From an uncultured Cohaesibacter sp. (lineage in GTDB: Bacteria; Pseudomonadota; Alphaproteobacteria; Rhizobiales; Cohaesibacteraceae), in assembly GCF_963677725.1 (NCBI RefSeq), contig NZ_OY782507.1, forward strand, positions 4,508,171 through 4,572,170: DNA of 64,000 nucleotides. The letters run 5' to 3'. The notes beneath the pieces were generated by a model, which ran no database searches, was not told where the DNA came from, and worked only from the letters and a program-made list of their open reading frames with translations. The position numbers were made by a program, and so were the translations under genes. The stretch's first letter is position 1. Each line of letters begins with the position of its first letter. Below, one piece after another: positions 45,596 to 55,583 of this stretch.

Positions 45596-47086
45596 ATGGT
45601 TGAAGACACCAAAGACAAGGACGAACTGCCCAAGGATGGTGCCGGTAAAACCGAGAACATCGAGGACGGCCAGAAAGACAGTAAGTCAAAGGCGGACAAG
45701 CCTGATGCATCAGCGTCAGCTGATAAGGCTGATAAGGCTGATAAGGCTGGCGAAGTGGATGGGGATGCCTCCCGGAGCGATGGTGCCGAGAAAAAAGACA
45801 CATCCGGGGACAAAGCATCGTCCAAGGCCGAGGCCGGGACCGAAACTGACGCCAAGTCTGAGCCTAAGTCTGATGTGACGGAAAAAGCTGTCACAGCGAA
45901 AGACACCGACAGTGACGGCAAGGCTGAAACATCTTCTGCACCCGCCAAAACGGTTGCCAGCGATGATGGCCAATTGAAAGCACCGCGCAGTGCCCGTCAG
46001 GCCATTGAGCCAGATACCCCTCCACCGCCACCAACCCGATCAAAGGCCGTGCGCCATCCGATCGTGGTATTCATGAATTTTGTCGTGACGGTGCTGTTGC
46101 TTGGGGTTCTGACGGTGGCAGGACTGCTCTATTACGGCAAACAGACCTTCATTGAGGAAGGGCCACTGTCGAAGGAGAAAACCGTTCTGGTCAGTCGCGG
46201 CACAGGCCTTGCGACCATTGCTAGCATTCTCGAGCAGGAAAATATCATCAGCGACAAGATGGTGTTTGAATATGGCGTGAAAGCCTATCAGCAGGAATCC
46301 AATCTGAAGGCAGGGGAATATCTATTCAATCCGGGCATTTCGATGCATCAGGTGATGAATGTTCTGACCTCGGGTAAATCGATCCTGCATTCCATCACCA
46401 TCCCCGAAGGCTATACTTCCTATCAGGTGCATGCCTTGCTTGAAAAGGACAAGGTGTTGGTCGGTGATCTTGGCGATGTACCGGCAGAGGGTTCGATCCT
46501 GCCGGAAACCTATAAATTCTCGCGTGGCACCTCGCGCGCCGACATGCTCAAACGGATGATGAATGCGCATACGCGTGCCGTCAACGAAATTTGGGCGCGC
46601 CGGTCCCCGGATCTGCCGCTTAAGGACAAGAATGAGATGGTGACGCTGGCCTCTATCGTTGAGAAAGAGACGGGACAGGCCGAGGAGCGTACTCGTGTTG
46701 CCGGGGTGTTTGTCAATCGCCTTAAAAAAGGTATGAAACTTCAGACAGATCCGAGCGTCATCTATGGCATTTTTGGCGGCAAGGGCAAGCCGTCCGGGCG
46801 GCCAATCTTCCGCTCTGACCTCGACAAGAAGACGCCCTACAACACCTATCAGATCGAAGGCTTGCCACCGGGGCCGATTGCCAATCCGGGTCGTGCAGCG
46901 CTGGAGGCTGTTGCCAATCCGAGTCGGACAAAGGATCTGTTCTTTGTTGCTGACGGCACGGGCGGGCATGCCTTTGCCGAGACGCTGGATGAGCATAACC
47001 GCAATGTGAAACGCTGGCGGGATATTGAACGCAAACGGATTGATGCGCAGAAAAAGCCAGCCAAGGATGACGCTTCAGACAACTAG
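45596..47086 (+). CDS. mltG: Endolytic transglycosylase MltG with long charged N-terminus
   Basis: A 496-residue protein. About 150 N-terminal residues are low-complexity and rich in Lys, Asp, Ala and Ser, including a DKADKADKAGE repeat. One membrane segment follows (about 152-176), then the periplasmic YceG domain with LATIASILEQENIIS (LysM-like part), PEGSILPETYKFSRG, the catalytic Glu region IVEKETGQ near 355-360 and PYNTYQIEGLPPGPIANPG. MltG cuts nascent glycan strands and limits their length. The charged cytoplasmic extension is much longer than in E. coli MltG. Confidence 0.94.
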   Translation: MVEDTKDKDELPKDGAGKTENIEDGQKDSKSKADKPDASASADKADKADKAGEVDGDASRSDGAEKKDTSGDKASSKAEAGTETDAKSEPKSDVTEKAVTAKDTDSDGKAETSSAPAKTVASDDGQLKAPRSARQAIEPDTPPPPPTRSKAVRHPIVVFMNFVVTVLLLGVLTVAGLLYYGKQTFIEEGPLSKEKTVLVSRGTGLATIASILEQENIISDKMVFEYGVKAYQQESNLKAGEYLFNPGISMHQVMNVLTSGKSILHSITIPEGYTSYQVHALLEKDKVLVGDLGDVPAEGSILPETYKFSRGTSRADMLKRMMNAHTRAVNEIWARRSPDLPLKDKNEMVTLASIVEKETGQAEERTRVAGVFVNRLKKGMKLQTDPSVIYGIFGGKGKPSGRPIFRSDLDKKTPYNTYQIEGLPPGPIANPGRAALEAVANPSRTKDLFFVADGTGGHAFAETLDEHNRNVKRWRDIERKRIDAQKKPAKDDASDN

Positions 47087-47114
47087 GCGCTTTCAATTCC
47101 ATCGTTGAAAAATC

Positions 47115-47142
47115 AGGGCACCCCGTTCGGGGTGCCCTTTTT
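47115..47142 (+). terminator. Intrinsic terminator after mltG
   Basis: AGGGCACCCC pairs with GGGGTGCCCT across a four-base GTTC loop, followed by TTTTT. It lies 29 bp after the mltG stop. Confidence 0.94.
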
Positions 47143-47309
47143 CGTTGGGTTATCACCTGCCTTGTTGAAAGCTATGGGAAGTGGTCACTTCGGCGCGCTT
47201 TTGCGCGTCAGTCGCTTGACATGGTGGGGGCTGGAACAGAATGTAGGGCAAATTTTTATGAGTGCTTCTGGTGGCAAGCTGCCCGGAGCCATGTCAGGGA
47301 AAAGTGACG

Positions 47310-48197
47310 ATGACGCTTGTAAGCATGACCGGATTTACCCGGGCCAGTGGCGCAGTGGAAGGCTATGGCTGGACCTGGGAAATCAAGACCGTGAATGGCA
47401 AAGGGCTTGATTTGCGTTTGCGCCTGCCCAACGGTTTTGATGATCTGGATCGCCCTGTCAGAAATCTGTTGTCCCAGCGCCTGGCGCGTGGGTCTTGCTT
47501 TGTGTCCTTGTCGATGCAGACCGAAGCGATTGGCCAGACTTTGCAAGTCAATCAGGATGTTCTCGACGCCGTGCTCAGGGCGATGAAGCTGGTTGAAGGA
47601 AAGCTGGATGTCAAAAAACCGACTCTTGACGGTATTCTGGGCATCAAGGGTGTCTTGGAGCCGGTAGAGAAGGAAGACAGCGAGGAGGCGCGCGCAGCAT
47701 TGTTCACAGCGATCCTTGAAAGCTGCAAGGCTGCTGTGGCCGATCTTGATGCCTCCCGTCGCAAGGAAGGAGCCATGCTTGACGAGATCGTCCGTCAACG
47801 CATTGATGAGATCGAAGCCTTGACCAAACAAGCAGAAGCGTGTCCTGCCCGCACAGCAGAGGCCATTCGCGCGAAATTGCACGCCCAGATCGACAGGATC
47901 CTTGAAAGTGACAAGGGCTTTGATGAAGATCGTCTCTATCAGGAAGCTGTGCTGCTGGCAGGCAAAGCAGATATCCGCGAAGAGCTGGACCGGCTCTATG
48001 CCCATTGCGCGGCTGCGCGGGCGCTTTTGGAAGAAGGCAAGCCGGTGGGCCGCAAGCTCGATTTTCTGGCGCAGGAATTCAATCGCGAGGCAAATACGCT
48101 TTGCTCGAAATCCAACGATACCAGTCTGACGGCGATTGGACTTGACCTCAAGGCCACCATCGAACAGCTGCGTGAGCAGATCCAGAATGTGGAGTAA
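47310..48197 (+). CDS. yicC: YicC family protein (endoribonuclease-like)
   Basis: A 295-residue protein starting MTLVSMTGFTRASG, the YicC hallmark. WEIKTVNGKGLDLRLRLP, EIEALTKQ and the C-terminal DUF1732 region with LDFLAQEFNREANTLCSKS are clear. YicC was shown to be an endoribonuclease in E. coli; its targets here are unknown. The ATG at 47310 is preferred over the longer frame from 47262. gmk follows six bases after the stop, so the pair is co-transcribed, a common arrangement. Confidence 0.94.
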   Translation: MTLVSMTGFTRASGAVEGYGWTWEIKTVNGKGLDLRLRLPNGFDDLDRPVRNLLSQRLARGSCFVSLSMQTEAIGQTLQVNQDVLDAVLRAMKLVEGKLDVKKPTLDGILGIKGVLEPVEKEDSEEARAALFTAILESCKAAVADLDASRRKEGAMLDEIVRQRIDEIEALTKQAEACPARTAEAIRAKLHAQIDRILESDKGFDEDRLYQEAVLLAGKADIREELDRLYAHCAAARALLEEGKPVGRKLDFLAQEFNREANTLCSKSNDTSLTAIGLDLKATIEQLREQIQNVE

Positions 48198-48203
48198 CAC
48201 ACC

Positions 48204-48842
48204 ATGTCCAATCCAACCATGATCCGCCGCGGCTTGATGCTGGTATTGTCTTCGCCATCGGGTGCAGGCAAGTCAACCATTTGCCGTCATCTGCTCGACA
48301 GTGACCGCAATCTGCGCATTTCCGTATCGGCGACCACGCGTGCCAAGCGTGGCAGCGAGATTGACGGCGTCCATTATCACTTCACGTCTGAGCGGCACTT
48401 TCATGCCATGCGCGAGCGCGGTGATCTGCTGGAATGGGCGGAGGTTCATTCGAATTTCTATGGCACGCCACGCGATCCGGTCGAGGAAGCGCTGTCAAAG
48501 GGCAGTGATGTGCTGTTTGACATTGACTGGCAAGGCACTTTGCAGCTGAAGAAAGCGGCACGTAAGGATGTGGTGTCGATTTTCGTTCTGCCGCCATCGA
48601 TGGCAGAGCTGAAAAGCCGTCTGGTGCGCCGCGCCGAAGATGCCGAGGATGTGATTGCAAAGCGGCTGGAAAATGCCAAGATCGAAATCAGCCACTGGGA
48701 TGAATATGATTATGTGATCGTCAATGACGATCTGGAAAAGGCCTTCAAGGCGGTTACTTCGATTGTCGAAGCGGAACGCCACAAGCGCGAGCGGGTGATC
48801 GGTGCCCGGACCTTTGTCGACGAGATGCTGAACAAGAGTTAA
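48204..48842 (+). CDS. gmk: Guanylate kinase
   Basis: A 212-residue kinase that phosphorylates GMP. The P-loop SSPSGAGKST is at residues 16-25. The guanylate kinase signature follows with ISVSATTRAKR, DGVHYHF, LLEWAEVHSNFYGTP and DIDWQG. Length is normal. It is preceded closely by yicC and closed by a hairpin shared with rsmA. Confidence 0.97.
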   Translation: MSNPTMIRRGLMLVLSSPSGAGKSTICRHLLDSDRNLRISVSATTRAKRGSEIDGVHYHFTSERHFHAMRERGDLLEWAEVHSNFYGTPRDPVEEALSKGSDVLFDIDWQGTLQLKKAARKDVVSIFVLPPSMAELKSRLVRRAEDAEDVIAKRLENAKIEISHWDEYDYVIVNDDLEKAFKAVTSIVEAERHKRERVIGARTFVDEMLNKS

Positions 48843-48863
48843 GGTGCGCTTTTCAGTCGGATC

Positions 48864-48914
48864 AAAAAAGGTGCCCCAGAGATGTCTTTGATATTTTTGA
48901 GGGCGCCTTTTTTC
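48864..48914. terminator. Bidirectional terminator between gmk and rsmA
   Basis: AAAAAAGGTGCCC (48864-48876) pairs with GGGCGCCTTTTTT (48901 onward) with one G-U pair and a 24-base loop. A and T tracts on both sides fit use by both converging genes. Confidence 0.75.
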
Positions 48915-48934
48915 GTCTTTATGCCTGAGGCTTT

Positions 48935-49786
48935 CTATCCCTGCTTCATGGCCTCATAGGCATTGGCCAGATCAACAAAGCCTTCGATAGAGACCGTTTC
49001 AGCCCGCTGGGTCGGCTCAAGGCCTGCCTCTTCTATCAGCGCCATTTGATCCACTGCGAGGCTCTTGAGGCTTTGGCGCAGCATTTTGCGGCGCTGACCA
49101 AAGGCCGCAGCGGTGACTTGCTCAAGATATTTGAGTTTGCAGGGCAGGGGATTGGCTTTGGGGGTCAGATGGACAATGGATGAGGTGACCTTGGGGGGTG
49201 GATTGAAGGCCTCCCGCGAGACGTCAAACAGTTTCTCTGCGTGGCAGCGCCATCCTGCAATGATGCCAAGGCGACCATAAGCCTTGTCTTCCTCGGTCGC
49301 GATGATCCGTTCAGCGACTTCTTTCTGGAACATCAAGGTCAGTGATTCATAAAATGGTGGCCATGGATCTTGCTCCAGCCAATGGAGCAGCAATTGGGTG
49401 CCGACATTATAGGGCAGATTGGCGACTATGCGCACCGGTCCCTTAGGCACCAGCGTACTCATGTCAACTTTGAGGGCATCTGCCTGAATGACTTCAAGGC
49501 GTCCGGGATAGTGCTGGGAGATTTCCTCAAGCGCATGCATGGCCCGCGGATCCATCTCGATGGCGATCACCTTTTTTGCGCCTTCATGCAAAAGCGCACG
49601 TGTCAAGCCGCCGGGGCCAGGGCCAATTTCGATGACGGTATGATTGGAGAGATCCCCTGCCGCACGCGCAATGCGACAGGTGAGATTAAGATCAAACAGG
49701 AAATTCTGACCAAGGCTCTTTTTGGCCCTGAGGTCGTGCTTTTCTACGACCTCCCTGAGCGGTGGAAGATTGTCGATCTGTGCCAT
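48935..49786 (-). CDS. rsmA: 16S rRNA dimethyladenosine transferase
   Basis: A 283-residue SAM-dependent methyltransferase (KsgA). [16 protein letters not shown] opens it, the SAM site [15 protein letters not shown] and the catalytic NLPYNVGT motif are present. It dimethylates two adenines near the 3' end of 16S rRNA. The start at 49786 overlaps nothing; pdxA ends 40 bp upstream. The order pdxA-rsmA downstream of surA and lptD is conserved in many proteobacteria. Confidence 0.96.
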   Translation of the reverse strand: MAQIDNLPPLREVVEKHDLRAKKSLGQNFLFDLNLTCRIARAAGDLSNHTVIEIGPGPGGLTRALLHEGAKKVIAIEMDPRAMHALEEISQHYPGRLEVIQADALKVDMSTLVPKGPVRIVANLPYNVGTQLLLHWLEQDPWPPFYESLTLMFQKEVAERIIATEEDKAYGRLGIIAGWRCHAEKLFDVSREAFNPPPKVTSSIVHLTPKANPLPCKLKYLEQVTAAAFGQRRKMLRQSLKSLAVDQMALIEEAGLEPTQRAETVSIEGFVDLANAYEAMKQG

Positions 49787-49826
49787 AACTTATTGGCTTT
49801 CCTGCAAGATGGGCGGCTGGGCCGAT

Positions 49827-50831
49827 TCAGGCTTTCAACTTGCCAGCCAAGTCAATGGCAGCAATCAGGCTTGATGGGTTGGCGATGCCTTTTTCGGCAA
49901 TGTCCAGTGCGGTGCCATGATCCGGCGAGGTGCGGATAAAGGGCAGACCGAGCGTGACGTTGGCGGTCTCATCAAAGGCAATGGTCTTGACCGGAATCAG
50001 CGCCTGATCGTGATACATGGCAATAGCTGCGTCGTAATTCTCGCGAGCGCGCTTGTGGAACAGGGTGTCGCCGGGATAAGGACCGGAAATGCGAATGCCT
50101 TCGGCTTGCAGCTTCTTGATCACTGGCGCGATGATTTCCTCATCTTCTGTACCCATTTTGCCGTCTTCACCTGCGTGAGGGTTGAGGCCGGAGACCACGA
50201 TGCGCGGCGAGTCAAGCCCGAAGCCTTTTCTGAGATCATAGGCGACAATGCGGGCAACCTGCTCAATGCGTTCTGGCGTGACCGCGGCTGGCACATCCTT
50301 GAGCGGAATATGGGCTGTCAGAGGGACGGTGCGCAATTCAGGGCCGGCAAACATCATCACAGGTGTTGCGCTCTGACCGGTTTTCTGTTCGGAAAGCACA
50401 CCCAGAAATTCCGTATGTCCGGGATGTTCAAAACCCGCGCGGTACAGATTGGATTTCTGGATTGGGCAGGTAACAAGCGCTTTTGCCTTGCCATCGAGAA
50501 CAGCGGCCGTTGCCTTTTCAATCGCCTCAATGACGGCGGCAGCGTTTGAAATTTCCAGCTGTCCGGGATTGCTATTCATCTTGTTTTCGAGCGGTATGAC
50601 CGGCAAATGCATCGGGAAGGCGTCGAATACATCATCCAGGTCGCATTCAAGAATCGGAACGGACAGGCCAAACATTCTTGCCCGGCTTTCGAGCAGTTCC
50701 GGATCGCCAAAGACGACGAAGGGCGACAGGCCTTCCTTTTCGCTGGCAAGCCATGCTTTGAGAACAATCTCCGGGCCGATGCCTGCGGGTTCGCCCATTG
50801 AGACGGCAAGAATATCTGGATTTATAGACAT
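49827..50831 (-). CDS. pdxA: 4-hydroxythreonine-4-phosphate dehydrogenase
   Basis: A 334-residue dehydrogenase of pyridoxal 5'-phosphate synthesis. SMGEPAGIGPEIVLKAW opens it. Metal-binding histidines appear in HPGHTEFLG, LTAHIPLKDVPAAVT and MYHDQALIPVKT, and RTSPDHGTALDIAEKG closes it. The ATG at 50831 has a CAGGAAACAG site; the frame extends upstream to 50906 without similarity. rsmA follows on the same strand. Confidence 0.96.
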   Translation of the reverse strand: MSINPDILAVSMGEPAGIGPEIVLKAWLASEKEGLSPFVVFGDPELLESRARMFGLSVPILECDLDDVFDAFPMHLPVIPLENKMNSNPGQLEISNAAAVIEAIEKATAAVLDGKAKALVTCPIQKSNLYRAGFEHPGHTEFLGVLSEQKTGQSATPVMMFAGPELRTVPLTAHIPLKDVPAAVTPERIEQVARIVAYDLRKGFGLDSPRIVVSGLNPHAGEDGKMGTEDEEIIAPVIKKLQAEGIRISGPYPGDTLFHKRARENYDAAIAMYHDQALIPVKTIAFDETANVTLGLPFIRTSPDHGTALDIAEKGIANPSSLIAAIDLAGKLKA

Positions 50832-51050
50832 AACTGTTTCCTGATCAATCGAGTTGGCACGGGCATGCATCCTTGAAACAGGGTGCGATGCTCTCTGACA
50901 GCACAAGCGCTACGGCCACGCAATCTGCAGTTTGCAAGGCAAACGCGACGTAGTCGATCCGGATCAGAAAATTGGCATTCAGGCGATGGTCCCCGACATC
51001 TGTCTGATCGTGCTTGCTGTCATCAAAGTGATTTTTGTTTTGCGATGATA

Positions 51051-51995
51051 CTAACGCTTTTCGATGACAGCGCGTGCGCGCAATTCAGAGAGATATTTCC
51101 GCGACAAGGCTTTGCTTCTTTCGTCTTTCAGCTTTGTCTCGATCTCATCGCGCAAGGTGACCTCTTTGCCGAGGTCTTTCTTGCCGCACACGGCCAGCAT
51201 CTCGTATCCGGTATCCGTTTTCCGCGGCTGTGTCAAACGATTCACCGGTGTATCACGTAGGGTTTTGACCAAGGCTGCTGGCAGAGAGTTGGAATCACGT
51301 CGTCCCACGCGGGTCACTGCAACGTCGGTCAGGCGGCGGGCTTTTTCAATGTCGGTGCCGCAGGACTGAAAGCTGCTGCGGAAACGCTTGGCGTCGCGCA
51401 GTTTAAGATTGCGCTTGGCTTTGGACATGTTGGACGGTGTGACAAAGACAACAGACATCAAATCGAACTGAACGGTCGATTTGACATCTTTCTTGGAGTC
51501 GTCTTTTTCGCTGAGGGCTTGCATGATTTCGGCTTCTTCGACCCGGACTTGCGCATTGAAACGCGCCCGAATCAGAGTGCGCCAAGCCAACTGAGCCTTG
51601 AGCCAGTCCTTGAGGGCATCCTCGCTGACACCAGACCTTTTGAAAATCCCGACCATGCGTTTGGTTGTTATCTTGGCATTTTTTGCCATGCTGGCCAATG
51701 CATTATTGACCGTTGAATCCGAAGGCAGACGGTCGCGATCGCGCGCTTCAATCAGCTTCAACTTTTCTTCGATCAGCGAATTGAGGGCAGCGGATTTGCT
51801 CAGGTTGCGTCGGCCACCAGACAGCAGGCGTTCCAGCTTGCGCCGTTGTGCGATATCGTAATCGGTGATGACGGCACCATTGACGACAGCAACAATGCCA
51901 CTGGCATTTGCGTGTGGGACGAGGGGAGGCATAACCAGAATCGTCATGGCCAGAGCAAGCAACAGGGCAGAAGTCTTCAATCGAATGTCAGTCAT
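51051..51995 (-). CDS. SurA-like periplasmic chaperone/peptidyl-prolyl isomerase
   Basis: A protein of about 314 residues with a signal peptide (hydrophobic LLLALAMTILVMPPL, cleavage near HANA). The SurA N-terminal domain follows, beginning GIVAVVNGAVITDYDIAQRRKLERLL. The region after about residue 190 sits where a parvulin domain would be, but I cannot see a clear rotamase motif, so it may be degenerate. It lies directly between lptD and pdxA, the surA position in E. coli, which supports a role in outer-membrane protein and LptD biogenesis. A more distal start at 52040 is possible. Confidence 0.85.
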   Translation of the reverse strand: MTDIRLKTSALLLALAMTILVMPPLVPHANASGIVAVVNGAVITDYDIAQRRKLERLLSGGRRNLSKSAALNSLIEEKLKLIEARDRDRLPSDSTVNNALASMAKNAKITTKRMVGIFKRSGVSEDALKDWLKAQLAWRTLIRARFNAQVRVEEAEIMQALSEKDDSKKDVKSTVQFDLMSVVFVTPSNMSKAKRNLKLRDAKRFRSSFQSCGTDIEKARRLTDVAVTRVGRRDSNSLPAALVKTLRDTPVNRLTQPRKTDTGYEMLAVCGKKDLGKEVTLRDEIETKLKDERSKALSRKYLSELRARAVIEKR

Positions 51996-52152
51996 GGATC
52001 CGCTCGTTGTTCCATCATTGTCGCTGTTAGTTGTCGTCATCCTGAACAGCGAGAACAGAATTTAGTTTAACAAATTTTAGGCCCAAATCAGACGTCAGAC
52101 CTGCCTATGTCAAAGAAAATCGCAAAATTGCGGCAATCTAAAGACGCCCATT

Positions 52153-54477
52153 TTAGAAGTTGTGGCTGAAGTTGCCGCCGCCAATGGACTTGATATCCAG
52201 TCTCAACTGAATTTTCTGCTCGCTGGTTTCGTCGGTATAGACGTCTCGCTCATTGGAGTAGTTCAGACTGATGGCAAAGCATTCATCATCATATTTCAGA
52301 CCAAGCGTGCCTTCGACAAAGTCGTTCTTTGCCATGTCGAAGCGGGCCGCAGCTGCTGCTGTCCAGTATTCATTCAGCTTGAAGGCGGCGGCTGTCGACA
52401 ATTCCTGCCGCACGGTGTCAATCCCGGCGGATGGGCGTTTGTCGGTGTAGCTGTAGGCAAGGGTGCCGCTAACACGACCGCGTGTCCCGGAAGCTTCAAT
52501 TGCCGCATATTTCAGGTCAGCCGATTTGGCATCAAACCGTCCGCGCGCAACAGCCTGAAACTTGCTGTTGGCATTGATCCCAACCCGGGCGACATAGTCA
52601 GACGCATTCTTGTCAAGGCCACTATCCAGTCCGGTGCTGGTCAGGTCCTGCTGTGAGAAGGAATTCCGCCCCGCCAGATGATAAGACCGTCCGGCCAAAG
52701 CGTTGAACGACCAGCCAGAGGCCAGTTGCATGCGATATTGGAAGCCAAGATTGGCGCGGGTTCCACCTTCTACACGGTCATAGCCGGAGAATTTGTTCGG
52801 ATCAAACAGGATGCTGTCGTCGAAAATCAGGCTGTGCGCGTCATCATTTGGCACCGCACCGACATGGGCTTCATTCGGGCTGACGATGATCTGGGCGATC
52901 GGTTCAATGATGTGTGATGTCGTGCCGTTCACTGCCAGGATCGGCAGGCGATAGTCAATGCCGACGGTTGGCATGCCACGGAAGGCATAATCATCATCGA
53001 CCAATGCTGCGGGGGCACCGGATTTGCTTGGCATCCAGTAAAAGTCACCGCGCAGCGAAGTGAATGGGGTGATGACCTGACCGCCCGGAGCGATGAATTT
53101 TCGTTTCCAGCTGGCTTCGACGCTGGTGCGATTGTAATTGCCATTCAGGCCATAGGTGCGCGTGACGCCGCCGACCGTTTCATTGTTGGCTTCGTTGCGG
53201 GTCAGGGTTGTTGAATTGATTTTCAGACGCCCTTCGCCGCCCAGAATGGGTCTTCTGGAATAGGCGCTGTAATCAACAGACGGATGAATGATGGCCTGTT
53301 GGCCCTGACTCAGATTGTCCGTCATGATGTTGTAATAGTTGGCGCGTGCGTCAAAATAGTTCCGCTCGCCCTGTCCAACCAGATACAATGTCGAGCGCTT
53401 GTCTTCGTCGTCATTGGTCAGATTATAGTCGCGCAGGAACCGCTTGTCCGACAGCATGGCAACGTCCCAACCAAACTTCCATTGTTTGGTGAGGGCGAAT
53501 TCTGCCTTTGATTCGATGGCCCCGCGGAAATCCTGATCGCCACTGGTACCAGCAAATTCACTTGGATCCTGCTGAAAAATGCCGTGACCGGAGATTTCAT
53601 ACTGGCCCTTTTCCAGATGATGGCGCCACGTGGCCGAAGCGAGAAGCCCTTGCTTTGTGTAATAGGCAGGGGTGAAGGTCACGTCATAATTGTCGGTCAG
53701 CGCCCAATAATAGGGAATGCTGGCATGGGCACCAAGCTTGCTGTCATAGCCGATAGAGGGCAACAGGAACCCTGTCGCACGCTGGCGGGATGGGTCCGGG
53801 TGCGCGAAATAAGGGGTATAGAGCAGGGGTACGCCGAGAAACTCGAACTTGGCTGATCGGTAATAGACCATCTTGTCTTTGGAATTGTAGATGATCCGGG
53901 AGGCCTTGATCTGCCACAAGGGTGATTTCTTGGGATTGTCGCGGCATGGCTCACAGGTGGTGTAGACGCCCTTGTCGAAGATTGTGATGTCATCGTCGGG
54001 ACGTTCGGCGCTTTCTGCCGCAAAACGAGCCTTTTCAGGCGTTTGTACACGCAGGGAGCGCACGAAACCGGTGCGGAAATCGTCGGTGATGTCAATATAG
54101 TTGGCGGTAACGATGTTGCCACCCGGCTCGGTCAGGCGAACATTGCCCTCGGCAATCAGACGCGCGGAGCTCTGGTCATAGGTGACCTTGTCGGCCTCCA
54201 GCGCATAAACGCCGTAATAGATCTGAACATTACCAACCGCCGATACACGCTCGCGGTCATAGTCATAGATCATCTGGTCCGCTTCGACCAGCATGCGGGT
54301 CTTTTGATCCGGACGGTCGATATTGAGGGAATTTGACAGACCACGCGCGTCAGCAGGGACCAAACCGAACGGGGCAATGAGCAAAACCGAGGCAAGCAAA
54401 CAGGCGCGCAAACCTGACGTTTTTTCAGGGCGCGTAGTCACTGTATTTAGCCTGTTGGTATGGACGGTACTCATCAT
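52153..54477 (-). CDS. lptD: LPS-assembly protein LptD
   Basis: A 774-residue outer-membrane protein. A signal peptide ending near PADARG precedes an LptA-like N-terminal domain (MLVEADQMIYDYDRERVSAVGNVQIYYG). A long C-terminal beta-barrel follows, containing LLYTPYFAHPDPSRQRATGFLLP. It forms the LPS translocon with LptE. Only three cysteines are seen in the mature part (CEPC and one near the end, DDECF). ATG codons at 54477 and 54474 both follow AGGAGGACGGATAAGT. Neighbours lptG and lptF complete an LPS export cluster. Confidence 0.95.
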   Translation of the reverse strand: MMSTVHTNRLNTVTTRPEKTSGLRACLLASVLLIAPFGLVPADARGLSNSLNIDRPDQKTRMLVEADQMIYDYDRERVSAVGNVQIYYGVYALEADKVTYDQSSARLIAEGNVRLTEPGGNIVTANYIDITDDFRTGFVRSLRVQTPEKARFAAESAERPDDDITIFDKGVYTTCEPCRDNPKKSPLWQIKASRIIYNSKDKMVYYRSAKFEFLGVPLLYTPYFAHPDPSRQRATGFLLPSIGYDSKLGAHASIPYYWALTDNYDVTFTPAYYTKQGLLASATWRHHLEKGQYEISGHGIFQQDPSEFAGTSGDQDFRGAIESKAEFALTKQWKFGWDVAMLSDKRFLRDYNLTNDDEDKRSTLYLVGQGERNYFDARANYYNIMTDNLSQGQQAIIHPSVDYSAYSRRPILGGEGRLKINSTTLTRNEANNETVGGVTRTYGLNGNYNRTSVEASWKRKFIAPGGQVITPFTSLRGDFYWMPSKSGAPAALVDDDYAFRGMPTVGIDYRLPILAVNGTTSHIIEPIAQIIVSPNEAHVGAVPNDDAHSLIFDDSILFDPNKFSGYDRVEGGTRANLGFQYRMQLASGWSFNALAGRSYHLAGRNSFSQQDLTSTGLDSGLDKNASDYVARVGINANSKFQAVARGRFDAKSADLKYAAIEASGTRGRVSGTLAYSYTDKRPSAGIDTVRQELSTAAAFKLNEYWTAAAAARFDMAKNDFVEGTLGLKYDDECFAISLNYSNERDVYTDETSEQKIQLRLDIKSIGGGNFSHNF

Positions 54478-54479
54478 AC

Positions 54480-55568
54480 TTATCCGTCCTCCTGATATAA
54501 CAAAATCGAGAACCCTATCAAGGACGCAACAATCGCTGGAAGCCAAGCTGACAGAATTGGGTTAACCAGTCCTGTACTGCCGAAATTTTTTGCCAATTCG
54601 GTCACAACATAAAGCACGAACCCGGCCAGAACACCACCCAGAATCATCTTACCCACATTTCCAAAGCGAAAAACACCAAGGGAGACGGTTGCGGCGATAA
54701 GAACCATTGCTGCCATGAGGAGGGGGCGGGCTAGGAGTGTTTGATATTGCAAGCGATATCTGTGCGCAGGCAAGCCGGAGCGAGCTGCGCGTTCGATAAC
54801 GGCGGAGAGTTGCCAGAAGGGCACCGAACTGGGTTTGGCCATGGTCTCGCTGGCTTCTTCGGCGGTCATGTGAGTGCTGACCAGATATGTCTCATAATGA
54901 CGCGGAGCAGCAGAGGCTGAACTGACCAGAACGTCACTTAAGCGCCAGAAGCCTTCTTCGAGTCGCCCGGTCTTGGCATCAACGCGTTCAAGGAAGTTGC
55001 CTTCCTTGTCATAGGAGAAAACCGTGATGCCCGCCAATTGGCGACCATTGTCGTGGCTTGAAATGGCTTTCAGGATGGAATCCCCGTCTTCTCCCTGTTG
55101 GCGAACCCAATCCCGGCTGGAGGCCTGATCGGATGGACTGAAGCTGGATCCGAAGATTCGGGCATCGATTTCGAGGGATTTGTCCATCAAATAGGCCGAG
55201 ACCGGATTGTAAACCGTAAAGGCCAGCACGCCGAGGCTGACAGCAACAAACAGGGCGGGGCTCAGAAAACGCCAGGCGGACATGCCTGAGGCGCGCATGA
55301 TGACCAGTTCGAGCTTTCGAGACAGGTTGATGAATGCGGCCATGGAACCGAACAGGACGGCAAATGGCATGACTTGTTCGGAGAATTCGGGCACACGAAA
55401 CAGCGACATCTGGAACAGAGACCAGATGTCGGCATTCTCCTTGTCACCCCCACGGCGGATCAATTCCACAAAGTCGATCAGCAGAATCAACAGGAAACAA
55501 CCTATAAAGCTGACCAGAATCGCGAAGAAAAATTGTCTGGCGATATAACGGGAAATGATCTTTGGCAC
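54480..55568 (-). CDS. lptG: LPS export permease LptG
   Basis: A 362-residue permease of the YjgP/YjgQ family, with six membrane segments: three N-terminal, then a periplasmic beta-jellyroll domain at about 130-260, then three C-terminal. It begins MPKIISRYIARQFFFAILVSF. Its stop lies two bases before the lptD start, so translation is coupled. With LptF and ATPase LptB it extracts LPS from the inner membrane. lptB is not in this window. Confidence 0.94.
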   Translation of the reverse strand: MPKIISRYIARQFFFAILVSFIGCFLLILLIDFVELIRRGGDKENADIWSLFQMSLFRVPEFSEQVMPFAVLFGSMAAFINLSRKLELVIMRASGMSAWRFLSPALFVAVSLGVLAFTVYNPVSAYLMDKSLEIDARIFGSSFSPSDQASSRDWVRQQGEDGDSILKAISSHDNGRQLAGITVFSYDKEGNFLERVDAKTGRLEEGFWRLSDVLVSSASAAPRHYETYLVSTHMTAEEASETMAKPSSVPFWQLSAVIERAARSGLPAHRYRLQYQTLLARPLLMAAMVLIAATVSLGVFRFGNVGKMILGGVLAGFVLYVVTELAKNFGSTGLVNPILSAWLPAIVASLIGFSILLYQEDG

Positions 55569-55583
55569 TGGGGAAACCTGACC

